A DNA stretch of 64,000 nt. It comes from Aurantiochytrium sp. KH105 (Eukaryota > Sar > Bigyra > Thraustochytrida > Thraustochytriidae). The stretch covers positions 1 to 64,000 of the forward strand of contig BGKB01000219.1 in assembly GCA_003116975.1 (NCBI GenBank). Reading direction: 5' to 3'. Shown in pieces: positions 18,366 to 28,700 of the stretch. How positions within the stretch are numbered: position 1 is the stretch's first letter; every line of letters starts with the position of its first letter. The notes below the pieces were generated by a model. That model searched no databases. It saw only the letters and a list, made by a program, of their open reading frames with translations, and was not told where the DNA came from. Both the position numbers and the translations under genes were made by a program.

Positions 18366-19196
18366 ATGGTCGAGTACGAGACCATCACCGTGGAGCGCGA
18401 TGAGCGCGGGTGGGACGTCGTGACCCTGAACCGCCCGGATAAGCTTAACGCGGCCAACGGCAAGATGATGTCCGAGCTTTTGGCGTACTTGAGCAACCTC
18501 GAGACCGAAGAGCTCGTGATGCACGAGCCCGACGGACCCAAGCCTCGCGCCATTCTGCTCAAGGCCAGCGGCAGGGCCTTTTGCGCAGGACTCGATCTCA
18601 TGGACATGAGCGCTGCCTTGATGGGGGACGAGCCTCCCCATGGCACGCACTTTTACAATGCGCAGCGCAAATTCTCGCAAATCATCCTGGTCATGCGCAG
18701 AATCAAGCAGCCAATTGTGGCGCTTTTGCAGGGCTCCGCCGCCGGCTTTGGCCTTGCGCTTGCGCTGGCCGCCGACGTTCGGCTGGTGCAAAACAACTTC
18801 AAGTGCAATGTCGCCATGGCCAAGATTGGTCTCACGGGAGGCGATCTCGGAATCTCGTACTTTTTGCCTCGCATCGTGGGGCCCACCGTGGCAAGTGAGA
18901 TGATGATGACGGGCCGCTTCCTCAAGGCAGATCGCGCCTACCAGCTCGGCTTTGCGTCGTCGGTGCACGAAACCTACGAGGAATTGGTCAAGGCCGGAGA
19001 GTCTCTGGTCTCTGACATGATCGAGACCATGGCACCCATGCCGCTCTTTATGACCAAGGAGGCCCTCAACCTCTCCCTCGCGGCCCCGAGTCTGCACAGC
19101 CAGATTGCGCTTGAGGATCGCCAGCAGCTCATGTCGCTCAAGGACCCGGCCTTCCCCATCTACGTGCAGAAGGGCTTCATGAAGAGCAAGATGTAG
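18366..19196 (+). CDS. Crotonase-family protein, copy 3
   Basis: A 276-residue paralogue starting at the ATG at 18366. It keeps WDVVTLNRPDKLNA, GRAFCAGLDL, the second oxyanion segment (GSAAGFGLALALAADV) and SYFLPRIVG, with the same Lys and Asp replacement in AMAKIGLTGGDLG. It differs most after GLDL, where MDMSAALMGDEPP is two residues longer than copy 2, and at its end (FMKSKM). Copies 2 and 3 look closer to each other than to copy 1 (both read GGDLGISYFLPRIVGPTVA), so the array grew by at least two duplications. Retention of the unusual catalytic residues in all three argues that they are the family norm here and not decay. Confidence 0.9.
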   Translation: MVEYETITVERDERGWDVVTLNRPDKLNAANGKMMSELLAYLSNLETEELVMHEPDGPKPRAILLKASGRAFCAGLDLMDMSAALMGDEPPHGTHFYNAQRKFSQIILVMRRIKQPIVALLQGSAAGFGLALALAADVRLVQNNFKCNVAMAKIGLTGGDLGISYFLPRIVGPTVASEMMMTGRFLKADRAYQLGFASSVHETYEELVKAGESLVSDMIETMAPMPLFMTKEALNLSLAAPSLHSQIALEDRQQLMSLKDPAFPIYVQKGFMKSKM

Positions 19197-19626
19197 GTCG
19201 GCAAACTCCTGCAAAAGCGCAAGCCGCAAGCTTAAGCAATTCCTGGAGCGAATGCGCAGTGACCACCGTACGTGAGTCGAACCACCACTCACCGGCAATC
19301 ATCATGATGATGGTAGGCCTAGCCAAATAATGATGTCAAAAATTCTTTCTTTTTATTGCAAGCATACTGTGATCTTGAGACTTGCTTCTGTCGAGTGGGC
19401 GTTTGTTTTTGCTTCGCACATGCTTTGGAATAGCTCCGCAACAGCCCCGTCGTGTCGTTGCCTCATCTCATCGCATCGCATCTTCCTGGCTCGTCATGAT
19501 TGCCCTTTTCGATTTTCGATGCGCGCGCGCACAAATTAGAAAAGGCCGCGCCGCGTATCGCGCGTCGTCAGAAAGAGCAATAACCAAACCATCGCTGCGC
19601 AGAAGAGCCATCGATCGAATCGAAGA
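19197..19626. other. Intergenic, no gene seen
   Basis: About 430 bases between crotonase copy 3 and the CX9C gene. ATGATG and TCATCTCATCGCATCGCATC runs are present (the latter near 19462-19483). No RNA gene or protein is recognised. Confidence 0.55.
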
Positions 19627-20040
19627 ATGTCGTGCCCCGTGGTAGGCGAGGTGGACCCGGCGTTGAACCCGGATGCCAAAGTGAGCAGCTTTGTGAGCGC
19701 AGGCAAGGTTGCGCAGGCGGAGGCGCTTCTGCGCGGAGTGGACAGCATTTTGCCGACTTGCGAAGGACCTGCGAGAAACCTGCGCGAGTGCCAGCGCAAG
19801 AGCGCCGAGACGGGAAGCGGGGACTGCTCGCGGCAGGCAGAGTGCTACCTGGGCTGTGATCGTATGGTTAACCAGCGTACAAAGCTCGTTTTTGGGGCGT
19901 GCGGCGATAAACTCGAGGGCCACGTCCCATCGCCCCACGCGCGCTTCTTTCAATGCCTCAAGAGTGAGTCAGAGGAGGCGTGTCTTGGCGCGCTCGAAGC
20001 TTTTGTTGCCTGCGGTCGCAAAGCCATCGAAACCAAGTAG
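19627..20040 (+). CDS. Multi-CX9C small protein, likely mitochondrial intermembrane space
   Basis: A 137-residue soluble protein starting at the ATG at 19627. It has the C-x9-C spacing of CHCH proteins at least three times: CEGPARNLREC, CSRQAECYLGC and CLGALEAFVAC, with extra Cys in FGACGD and FQCLK. In this family, paired C-x9-C helices are oxidised by Mia40 and trapped in the mitochondrial intermembrane space, where members assemble cytochrome oxidase or organise cristae. There is no presequence, as expected for that import route. The final segment RKAIETK ends shortly after the last pair. I cannot match it to a particular COX or MICOS factor. The protein is acidic and Cys-rich throughout with no TM segment. 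Its role as an IMS protein is inference from the spacing. Confidence 0.75.
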   Translation: MSCPVVGEVDPALNPDAKVSSFVSAGKVAQAEALLRGVDSILPTCEGPARNLRECQRKSAETGSGDCSRQAECYLGCDRMVNQRTKLVFGACGDKLEGHVPSPHARFFQCLKSESEEACLGALEAFVACGRKAIETK

Positions 20041-20148
20041 TACTAGGTGAATTTGCACTCTTGCGTTTCCCTCCCAACATCCCGTCGAGACGGAAACGCG
20101 ATTCTTTCTTTCGGTCGAAAACGCTTCCGAAGTTATGTAGATCCCTGG

Positions 20149-21834
20149 TTAGCTTTCAGTCCTGCCACGCTCACGGTTGGCCTCGCGCTGTAGGGCTAAA
20201 TGGGCCAGCTGCTCGTACGAGACGAGGCGGACATGCTCTGGAAGTTGCGCCGCAAGGGTGAAAATGTCCTCAATTGCCGTAGTCTGAATCGTATACATAT
20301 ATTGAATGCTGCCGCGTGAGAGCCGCCCTAGAAGCTGCGCGCAAAGCGCAGGTGGAAGGCTTAAACCTCCGGACGGATTTCCTGGAGCCCAATTGAAGGC
20401 TGGCTTGAAGAGAACCACTGGTGTCTGTCCATGGTCTCTGCTCGACTTGTCGTTGCTAGACAGAACACGGTATGTTTCGCCACGAAGCGCCATATCGGGC
20501 AAGGGGATTGGCCATGGGACGTCGTTGAGGAAAAAGGAGCGAATCGAGTGAGATAAACGCGTGTATTGGGTAAAGTACGTCTCAAAGGCAGGCTTCCAGC
20601 GATAAAACCATTCCCAGTGCACGCTTCCTGAAGTGTTCATGAGTCTTGCATCGTCAGTCATTTGTTGCACAAAGACGTGCTGATCTGCAGCAGAGAACAT
20701 TCCAGGGTACGCGTACAGTGTGCCGGATGGGGGGAAAATAAACCAGTCATTTCCGCTGCGCTCACCCGCTGACATGTACCAGCGCAAGAGATCGGGTGCA
20801 AGACGAAGTAAATTTGGAGAAAGCGTCCACGTCAGAGGGAAGCAGGTCTCGCGCGCTGCAGCACACCTTGCTTCGCGCGTCCGCATATGCTCTCGTGCAA
20901 ATCCTTGCACGAAGTCCAAGTTGTCCATGTCGCCATACACGATCGCGACGTAGACGAGCTCTGGGTCGTAGCGAACCATAGCGCTTTGCTTTTGGCGAAG
21001 CGGCTCCGAGATGCCGGGCCGTTCATTCCAAAACGCCAAGTTGTGAGTTTGCTGCGAAGCGATCTGCCCAAGCGACGCAAGACACCCCGTTTCCGCCTCA
21101 AACGTGTACCCGCCAAGGATCTTCACTTGCGTGTTGTACCCGTACACGCGGACGGGCCGTCGCCACGGGGCCTTGTCGACGACACGGTGCAAATAAGCGT
21201 GCTCACGAGTGAGTGGCACGCACTCGAACGCCAAGTCTGTCACAAAGATTCGCTCCTTGACGATAAAATCAACGAGCTCTCCACGTAAAAGGAGTGTGCT
21301 CTTTTGCACAGCCAAAGAAGTTGTTTGTCCCACGATCGCTTCCGCTTCAATGAGCGCGCGTTCCTTTGACCACGCTCGGGTGTCCACTTTGACTGTAATC
21401 TTGCTTTGTGCCAGATCGCGAGGGAGCTGCTCAAGAGGTACAGCGCTGAGAACACCGGCCAAGGTCACGGCGGTAGCGAGTGTATTTTTCGCATCGGCGG
21501 CCGCATACAACACAACGCCGAAGCGCTGCACAGCGTCGCGTACGAAGGTTTCAGCATCCACCCTTTGCGTTGGCGTGGTTCTCGATTCACCTATTTCTTG
21601 TGTGCTCGCATGGATCTCATTCCACCAAAAGGCGTCGTCCTCCGTCATGATGACATAGGCGCTCTCGGCTCGCTGGCGATTGAGTAGCCCTGACGCGGCC
21701 TGCGCTGCCAGACGAATCTCGTCGCACGCGCCGCGAACGTCGACGACGCTTGTGTTTGTGCCGCGAGTCTTTGCGAGCGCAAGCGCCTGGACGCAGAGCG
21801 CCAGCAACCATTGCGGCCGAGCAAACGTGACCAT
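20149..21834 (-). CDS. Secreted GxGYxYP-type putative glycoside hydrolase
   Basis: A 561-residue protein; the ATG at 21834 was chosen because it starts a signal peptide (MVTFARPQWLLALCVQALALA), whereas the upstream extension is Arg/Leu-rich and runs through the leader. The N-half has alternating strands and helices. The C-half shows the layout of the GxGYxYP family: VYVAIVYGDMDNLDFVQ, then W-x-LSPNLLRLAPDLLRWY, NDWFIFPPSG and TLYAYPGMF. The family's name motif is degenerate here (GTLYAYP instead of GxGYxYP), but the Asp-rich GDMDN element and the SP..LAP helix are well kept. The family is thought to hold extracellular carbohydrate-active proteins; no activity can be claimed. No GPI or TM segment is seen at the C-terminus. 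Divergent from the SNF2-RING gene. Confidence 0.75.
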   Translation of the reverse strand: MVTFARPQWLLALCVQALALAKTRGTNTSVVDVRGACDEIRLAAQAASGLLNRQRAESAYVIMTEDDAFWWNEIHASTQEIGESRTTPTQRVDAETFVRDAVQRFGVVLYAAADAKNTLATAVTLAGVLSAVPLEQLPRDLAQSKITVKVDTRAWSKERALIEAEAIVGQTTSLAVQKSTLLLRGELVDFIVKERIFVTDLAFECVPLTREHAYLHRVVDKAPWRRPVRVYGYNTQVKILGGYTFEAETGCLASLGQIASQQTHNLAFWNERPGISEPLRQKQSAMVRYDPELVYVAIVYGDMDNLDFVQGFAREHMRTREARCAAARETCFPLTWTLSPNLLRLAPDLLRWYMSAGERSGNDWFIFPPSGTLYAYPGMFSAADQHVFVQQMTDDARLMNTSGSVHWEWFYRWKPAFETYFTQYTRLSHSIRSFFLNDVPWPIPLPDMALRGETYRVLSSNDKSSRDHGQTPVVLFKPAFNWAPGNPSGGLSLPPALCAQLLGRLSRGSIQYMYTIQTTAIEDIFTLAAQLPEHVRLVSYEQLAHLALQREANRERGRTES

Positions 21835-22798
21835 GAGCGATCGTTGCGAGGAAAAGCTGGACGGGGCCGACAAAGGGTGCAGCCGCCGCCGCAGCAGCAG
21901 CAGTAATTCACAGTGACGCGAGCTATCGTCAAGCTCGTCGAAGTCTCGTCTGGTCTGCTGGTGCAACAAGATGCTCGAGATCATGCGATCACTTCTCAGG
22001 CCTGGCTGAAAAGGAAAGAAATATCTGCGGAACCCGAAATCATCGAGAAGACGTCAGGTTGCGGTTCGTGTCATGTCAAGTCCCACTCACTTATCCATTT
22101 CCCCACTCGCTGTCAGCAGCAGAGCACCTCGAACGTTTCCAAGACAGCGATTCCGGCAAAGCGTGCGTGTTCTGCACCAGCAGCAGGTCGACTTGACTGT
22201 GAAGGCAATGAGGGCGCGGTCCCGCGTTGATCCAAAGGTTCTAGTGCGGAACTCGCTCTTGCCGCGCTCTTCTCCCGCTCTCACGACGCCCCCGAGACCT
22301 CACTGTCAAGCAAACCCGGAAAGACTCGAAGACCGCGGGAGGCTCGCGCCGCAGCGCGTGCGCGAGGGCGGAGAGTGGAGCGCGGGGCCCAGGTCGAGGA
22401 GCGCGGCCGACACAGCCAGCCAGCCTGCCTGCCTGCCTGCCTGCCTGCCTGCCAGACAGACAGACAGACGGCCAGCTGCTCCGAGGGCGAGGGGATTGGT
22501 CGGCGTCATTGCGAGGCGAGTTGCGGTTCAAATCCGCGGCGACAACCTTGGACGAACGAACGACCGCGGTCGTTCGTTCGTGCGGCAGAAGCCACTGTCC
22601 GCAGGTGGTCGCCAGCAAACGTCCTCTGCGCTCCGCCCACTCTCCCTCCCGCGCAGGTTGTTGTAGCGTGGTGCGCTCCGTTCGAGGTCTTGCGTCTGCA
22701 AATCCGCGGCTGCGCGGCGGCGACGCCAACGCCGACAATAACAACGACCGAAGCGCGCATCGTCACCTGTGTGCAAGACAGCACGCTAGAGGACCACC
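21835..22798. promoter_or_regulatory. Divergent promoter region with palindrome and repeats
   Basis: About 960 bases between the secreted protein gene (minus) and the SNF2-RING gene (plus). It contains a CCTG tetramer run (about 22418-22451) followed by a CAGA run, a perfect 30-bp palindrome at 22552-22581, and the 12-mer CAAATCCGCGGC at 22529-22540 and again at 22699-22710, one on each side of the palindrome. The SNF2-RING ATG sits in a strong CCACCATGG context. No protein gene is seen. Confidence 0.65.
22552..22581. promoter_or_regulatory. Perfect 30-bp palindrome
   Basis: The left arm ACGAACGAACGACCG is followed at once by its exact reverse complement, giving a 15+15 palindrome without spacer, built on an ACGA tetramer. 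It lies in a divergent promoter about 220 bases from the ATG at 22799. It could be a dimeric regulator site or a cruciform-forming repeat; simple-repeat origin is the plain alternative. Confidence 0.6.
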
Positions 22799-25700
22799 AT
22801 GGATAACGCGGCACCCCGGCGTCGGTCGACACGGCAGTCTGCGGCGCGTCGTGCGGCCAAGGAGAAGGAGACAGCCGAAAAGGAGGCCAAGGCCAAGGCT
22901 GATGCTGGTAAGGCCAAGAAGACCCCGCGCAACAAGGCTGGCGGCAATGCGGCGGGAGCGAGCGCCAATGTCAAACAAGAAGACGAATATGATGTTTGGC
23001 ATACGCGCTACACCGTGTCTTACGACAAGATTGGCTCCGAAGTCCCCGAAACGATCTCGTTTTTCACGGGTAAACCCGCACAGTTGCCCCAGGATTGGGC
23101 CCAAGGTTGCGGTGGCGACCGCGCCGCGCAATACAGCCACATCTGCTCGAAGGGGCTCCGTGGCTATGACCCAGCCAAGAGCCTGGCCAAGAGCGAGCTG
23201 CGCCCGTACTTTGACGCTTTTCGACGCGTTGGCTACATTGACATGCGCCTCAAGGGACGCGACTCGTTCGTGAAAAATTGGCTCATGTACACGCCATCCG
23301 GACCGCACAAGTCGTACACTTTGGCGACCATGACCGGAAACAAGGAAACCCCCAAGGCCATTCTGCAGCGTCTCTTGTGGCGACACGATACCGGCGAGCC
23401 CGCAGCTGTGGAGTCGCCCATTTCCATGGCCAAGCTGCGAAAGGCCGTTTATGGTGGCAAAGTGCAGGTGAAGCACGAAACGCATGATGGGACGGAGTAT
23501 AGTCCAGAGGAGCTGCTCCAGTGGATCGATATGGTGACGACATACCAGCATCCACGTGTCTCGCCATGGAGAACGCCCTTTGTGCGCTGCGTTTCGCAGA
23601 TTGAGCAGCGTAGCAAGACAGAGGTGCGCGCGCGTTTTCATCTCTACGTGAATCGTCTTTTGTTTTACATGATTGCAGACGAGGGTCTGCGCGTGCTTTT
23701 TCGCATCCTTCGTCCATCTGGAGGCATCGTTGCGCCCCTTTCCAAGCAATGGACCGGCGAGCCTGTGTTTCGCAAATCCTTGGACGGCGCTTCGACTCGT
23801 CAAGGCGACCAATTCACGGTCACTTCGCTCCTCGGGAGTCACGAGAGTGTGGGATACGCGCAGTACAAGGCATCACCGCCTGGTCTTGCGCTCGAAATGC
23901 GCGACTACCAGCTGCAAACGCTGCAGTGGATGATTGACCAGGAACGCCTCCCGCGCGGTCTCAATGGGTGTTTTTGGGAGGAGCGTGCGTGGACGTCAAC
24001 TCTTCAAGGGGAAGCCGAGGAAGCCGTAACGACAGGAAGGAAAGCATCATCGCGGCAAAAAGGGACCAAGGTCGAGGCCAAGGCCGAAACAGCGTCGACC
24101 GAGTCCAACATGGAGGAAAGCTTTTTCTTTTCGAGCGAGCTTGGCGAGCTGAGACTGCAAAAGCCTCCTCTTGTGCGTGGAGGGCTCGTATGTGAAGAAA
24201 TGGGGCTTGGCAAGACGCTCGAGTTTATTGCTCTCATTCTTCACGATCGCGTCTCCCCAGAGGTAGATTATGCTCCACGCGAGGATCTTTATGCGTCTCA
24301 AGCCTCTCTCTTTGTGGTCCCAGACGCGCTTCTTCCTCAATGGGCGGAGGAATTAGAAAAATGTATCGAGAAGCCGCGTGGCCTTCGGATTGCCACGCTC
24401 GAGAGTCGTACGGAGCAGTACAGGGAATTCGCCACTTTGCGACGTCACATGGGCCCCTCCAGCGCAGCCGCGTCCGAACCGCCACTTCCTGGTGCTTCTA
24501 CTTCCTCTTCCTCTTCCTCCTCCTCCTCATCATCTTCTTCATCTTCTTCATCTTCTTCATCTTCTTCATCGTCATCATCTTCTCCATCGTCGGCTGTGCC
24601 ACAAAATGGAACAGATGCACCGCCTGCCTCTGATGATGTCGCCGAGGATATCATTTTTTCGAATGTAATGACGCGACGCCGAGGCCCCGATACCGAAAAG
24701 GCGGCCCAAGATCTTGCGGCGTGCGACATTGTCCTTGCCACCTATCGCAGTGTACAGCAGTGTAGCTTGCTGATCAATATGGTGCATTGGCGTCGTGTGT
24801 GTCTGGATGAAATGCAAGAGATTCGCAGTTCGACCACGGTGCTTGCCTCAAAGTGTCGCAGCATCACGGCGCGAGCGCGCTGGATGATTTCGGGCACGCC
24901 CGTGTACACAGGCATTGATGACATTCACGGGGAGCTTAATTTCTTGGGCGTCATTCCTTTTTGTTTGCCGGACAACTCGGACGGCTTTTGGGGTCGATGC
25001 GTCAAAACTCCATACGAGGCTCGCGACGAGAAAAGCCTCTCGCGTCTCGGCCTTTTGCTCAGCCACATCATGATGCGCCACTCCAAGAAGCAAACCTACA
25101 TTGCAAACCCATCCAAGACGATCCTGGAGCTTCCTGTGGCGACCATGCGTTTCGTTGGCGTTCCGCTGGCGTCTCCCGAACGAGCTTTGTACCGATACAT
25201 TGAGGTTCTCGTTAACCGCGCCGTGGGGCTCATGGAAGTTCGCAACCAGCGCCGCAGCATGCGGAACGCGCAAAGTCGTCCATGGGCGGTGGGCGCCGAG
25301 CTCTTGCGAACGTTTGCGTCGTCCCCGCAACTCGTCAGCGGCGGCAACGGAGCACCACAACAGTTGTCCAACCTCAATACCTTTGTGCGCGACATGCTTC
25401 AGACGCTCCGCGCGCGGGACGTCCTGAGGAATCGTGAGGAGTCTCGGGTGATTTCGGACATCTTCTCTGGCTTCCCGGCGCTTCCTGGAGACGAGCTGCG
25501 GGACCTTTTGCTTTCGGCCGAAGCCGCTGTGGCGAGCAAGAGCTCGTCATCGCGGGGTGGTCGTGGTGGTAGTGCCATGGTGAGCAGCTTGAATCGCCAG
25601 CAGTATGCCGCAACGGCAGGCGCTGGCGCCGGCGCCGCTGCTGGCGCTGTGCGAGAACATATTCTCGAACGCCTCAACGAGACCAAGGACAAGCTCGAAA

Positions 25701-28700
25701 CTGCTATTCGCGGAAGCAGCGAGGCCTTGTGCTCGGCCAAGGGCGGGAGTCTGCCTCGCTTGCGTTGGCGTTGGGCTGTGCAGGCTATCACGAGCGGCAA
25801 GTACCTGGCCATGCGCATGATGCAAAGTCGAAATGATGAGAATGTGCGCCTCGAGGTTTTGGCATATGGACAAAAACGTGCAGAGTCTGGAATCCTTTTT
25901 CGTCGTGCAGCCCGCGTGATGCGATGCGTGAAGCGTCTCGAGGAGGCGCAGGCCGAGGTGGACGCCGCCTTTCGTCGATACGAGCAAATGTCATCAGAAC
26001 AGCTCTGCAGCGAGCTTGCTTCGCTCTCGAGCGATTTTCACTATGAGATCGTGATTGATCAGGAGACCTCGCTCATGGACTTTGGGCGACAAAGGGAGCG
26101 GACAACCATTAAACTGCAATTTCCAGGGCGCGAGACGTCTGTAAAACTGACGGATGATCCAGTTGGCATTCGAAGGCGCCTCATTGATAGCATTCTGCCC
26201 CTGCATCATGGGCACCGCTGTCTGGAGCGGGTTGTTCAGGTGTTGCGAGCTGACTTCGATGAGACCTGCAGTCCGGGCATCGGTCTTACACTCCCAATCC
26301 TGCCTGTGGCGCTAACGTTGCAAGGTGCTCGTTTTGAGGCACGCTTTGCTGCCGGCGGGAAGCGAGCCTTTTATCTCGTGAGCAAACTGCTCGCTGTTGA
26401 CGAGAGCGCTGGAGCCATCAAAGTGCGTTTTCTTGATGGCGAAGAGCGACTGCTCGCTGCGTCCGATGTCCGCTACGTTGCGCCCTACGCTGCTCCAGAC
26501 AAGGCAAACGTCGAGGCCGAGGAGGAGAAGACGGAAATTGCAAGGTCGACATTGCTCGATGTCTGTAAACGAGTTGGTCTGAATCGCGAATCGCTGGACC
26601 GCATCGCCGCGGAAGAGTCGTTGGCGCAGACCTCGCTCATGAATATACATGGCATCGATTTGGACAAGCTGCAGAAGCTCATGGTCGATAGTGACCGCGA
26701 AGCACTTGCAGCGCGCCGCCTTGAACGCGTGCTCGACGGAGCTCACGCAGATATCGTTGCGAGACTGTTTGACTCACCATTGAAGCGCGATCCCTCTCTT
26801 CGCACTCGCGTACGTGAGTGGTATTGCAGCAAAAGTGCTTCGGAACGACGGGTTGACGACTTGATTGTTTTAGTTGGCGTCGATTCTGAGATCGAAAAGG
26901 CTGCTCTTCGTGCGGCACTGAGTCACCACTTTGGAGTGTCATCTGCATTGCTAGACGCTCCATATGCGTCGTTTTCGGTGCAATTCGGGCTCAAGGGAGA
27001 TGCTCTGTCGTCCACAAGCTCTTCAGCCGCAACGGGTGGAAGTACAGCTGCAGGAAGTATCGGAGACGACGGAGAGATGCGACCCGCCTTTGAGCTCGCA
27101 GGCAAGGCGCAATTGATGGCGCGCGTGGCGTCCATGTCTCCGACGCGAACTTCAAACCGACCGGCCGAGTATCAGATATTGAAAGTGCTTCATGTAGACG
27201 ATCGTGTGCGTGCAGCGCGTGTGCGTTTGGAGGACGACAGCGTGCGCGAGATCCCATGGAGCGAAATCATAGTGTCGTCGTCCGCGTCATGCGCCATAAC
27301 TTCAGATGATGGCGAGACAAAGATGATTGCGAACAATGCGAAGCACGCAGGCAAGCGAAGACGGCGCGAGGCTGAAAATGCGGCGGAGAGCGCATCAGAA
27401 GACGAGCATGCAGGACAAGAAGAGGAATCAGAATTGGGTTCGCGTGCGTCGATTAAAAAGAGGCGCACTGGACCAACGTCTCGAGGCGGTCATCGGCTTG
27501 CATTTCAAGCATCACGCGGCAGCGCGGTAGTCTACGCGGATGAGATCGTGCGTGTGGACTTTGACGAGGGTGAAGTTACAGTGCGCCGCGCTGATACCGG
27601 TCTGGCGGAGGTCTTTGACTGGGCCCATATGCTCGTGGACCACGAGTGGCACGGTGCCGTGAAGAATATGCACGAGGCTGTATCGGAAAAGTTTTCGCGG
27701 ATTGCTGTGTTGGAGGCTACGATTGCCGAACAGTCCAAGCTGGCGCAAGATCTTCGTACCTATGCCAATACGTTGCAGGCTGCGTACGAGCGGGGTGCAT
27801 CTCGCGTCGATACGCTGGAAAGGCAGGGTTTGATGGCTTTGCAGGAACTCATTGACAAGACCAATGTGCCAGATTGCGGCATTTGTCTCGACAAGATGGA
27901 GCGACCCACGTGTACAATGTGCATTCATTTGTTTTGTGAGGGCTGCATTGAGCAGCATATCAAGGCCACCGAAGGGAGAACGTGGCATATGTTGAGGAAC
28001 GAGGTGCGACGCTTTCCGTGTCCGCTGTGTCGCCGCAAGCTGACGTACAATGAGATTTACCGTGTCTTGGAACCCTCGTCGAAGATGGATGCTCTGGGCG
28101 TGGCAAGCGCCTCTGGAGATGTCGACAACGAGAATGCAGAGACAAAGGATGGTGAAGTTGAGGCAGGCAAAAAGGAAGAGTCAAAGGGCAAAGGCAAGAC
28201 GAACAGAGTGACGCGCAAGGTAACGCGAAGCATGCGGCGTGGCAACGAGGTTGTCGAGGATGAAAATGGCGATGGCGAGGATGCCGAGGAAGGAGGCGAG
28301 CGTGAAGTGGACGGGGAAGCCATGGACACGAGTCCCAATGACAACGAAGTGGTGGAATCTATTGGCTTACCTTCGGCTGCTCGCTGGAGTGCATGCCCGG
28401 ACGCAGAGGAGACAAGTCGGGAACTCGCTCGGTTTGCGCTGAGTGAAGCCGCGACGCAAAGCGTGGTGTCGCGCGTGGGTCTCGAGGCGCTGAGCACGAA
28501 CTTTATCAATTTGCTTGCGGCAGTGACAGGGTTCCAGGGCCACGCGAACCCGTCGGAGCAGAACCGCGAGAAACGGGGATCAAAGATGGCTCGCGTGGTG
28601 AGCGATCTGAAGCAATTCGCCACACAGGAGGGAAAGACGGTCGTGTTCTCGCAGCAGCGTCAAACTGTCTTGCATCTTTCAAGTGTGCTGCAACAGGAGG

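Noticed and set aside
22524-22545. tRNA-like B box (GGTTCAAATCC) with a pairable T stem
   Set aside because: No matching A box, anticodon arm or seven-base acceptor pairing can be drawn upstream; it is probably part of the repeated CAAATCCGCGGC motif.
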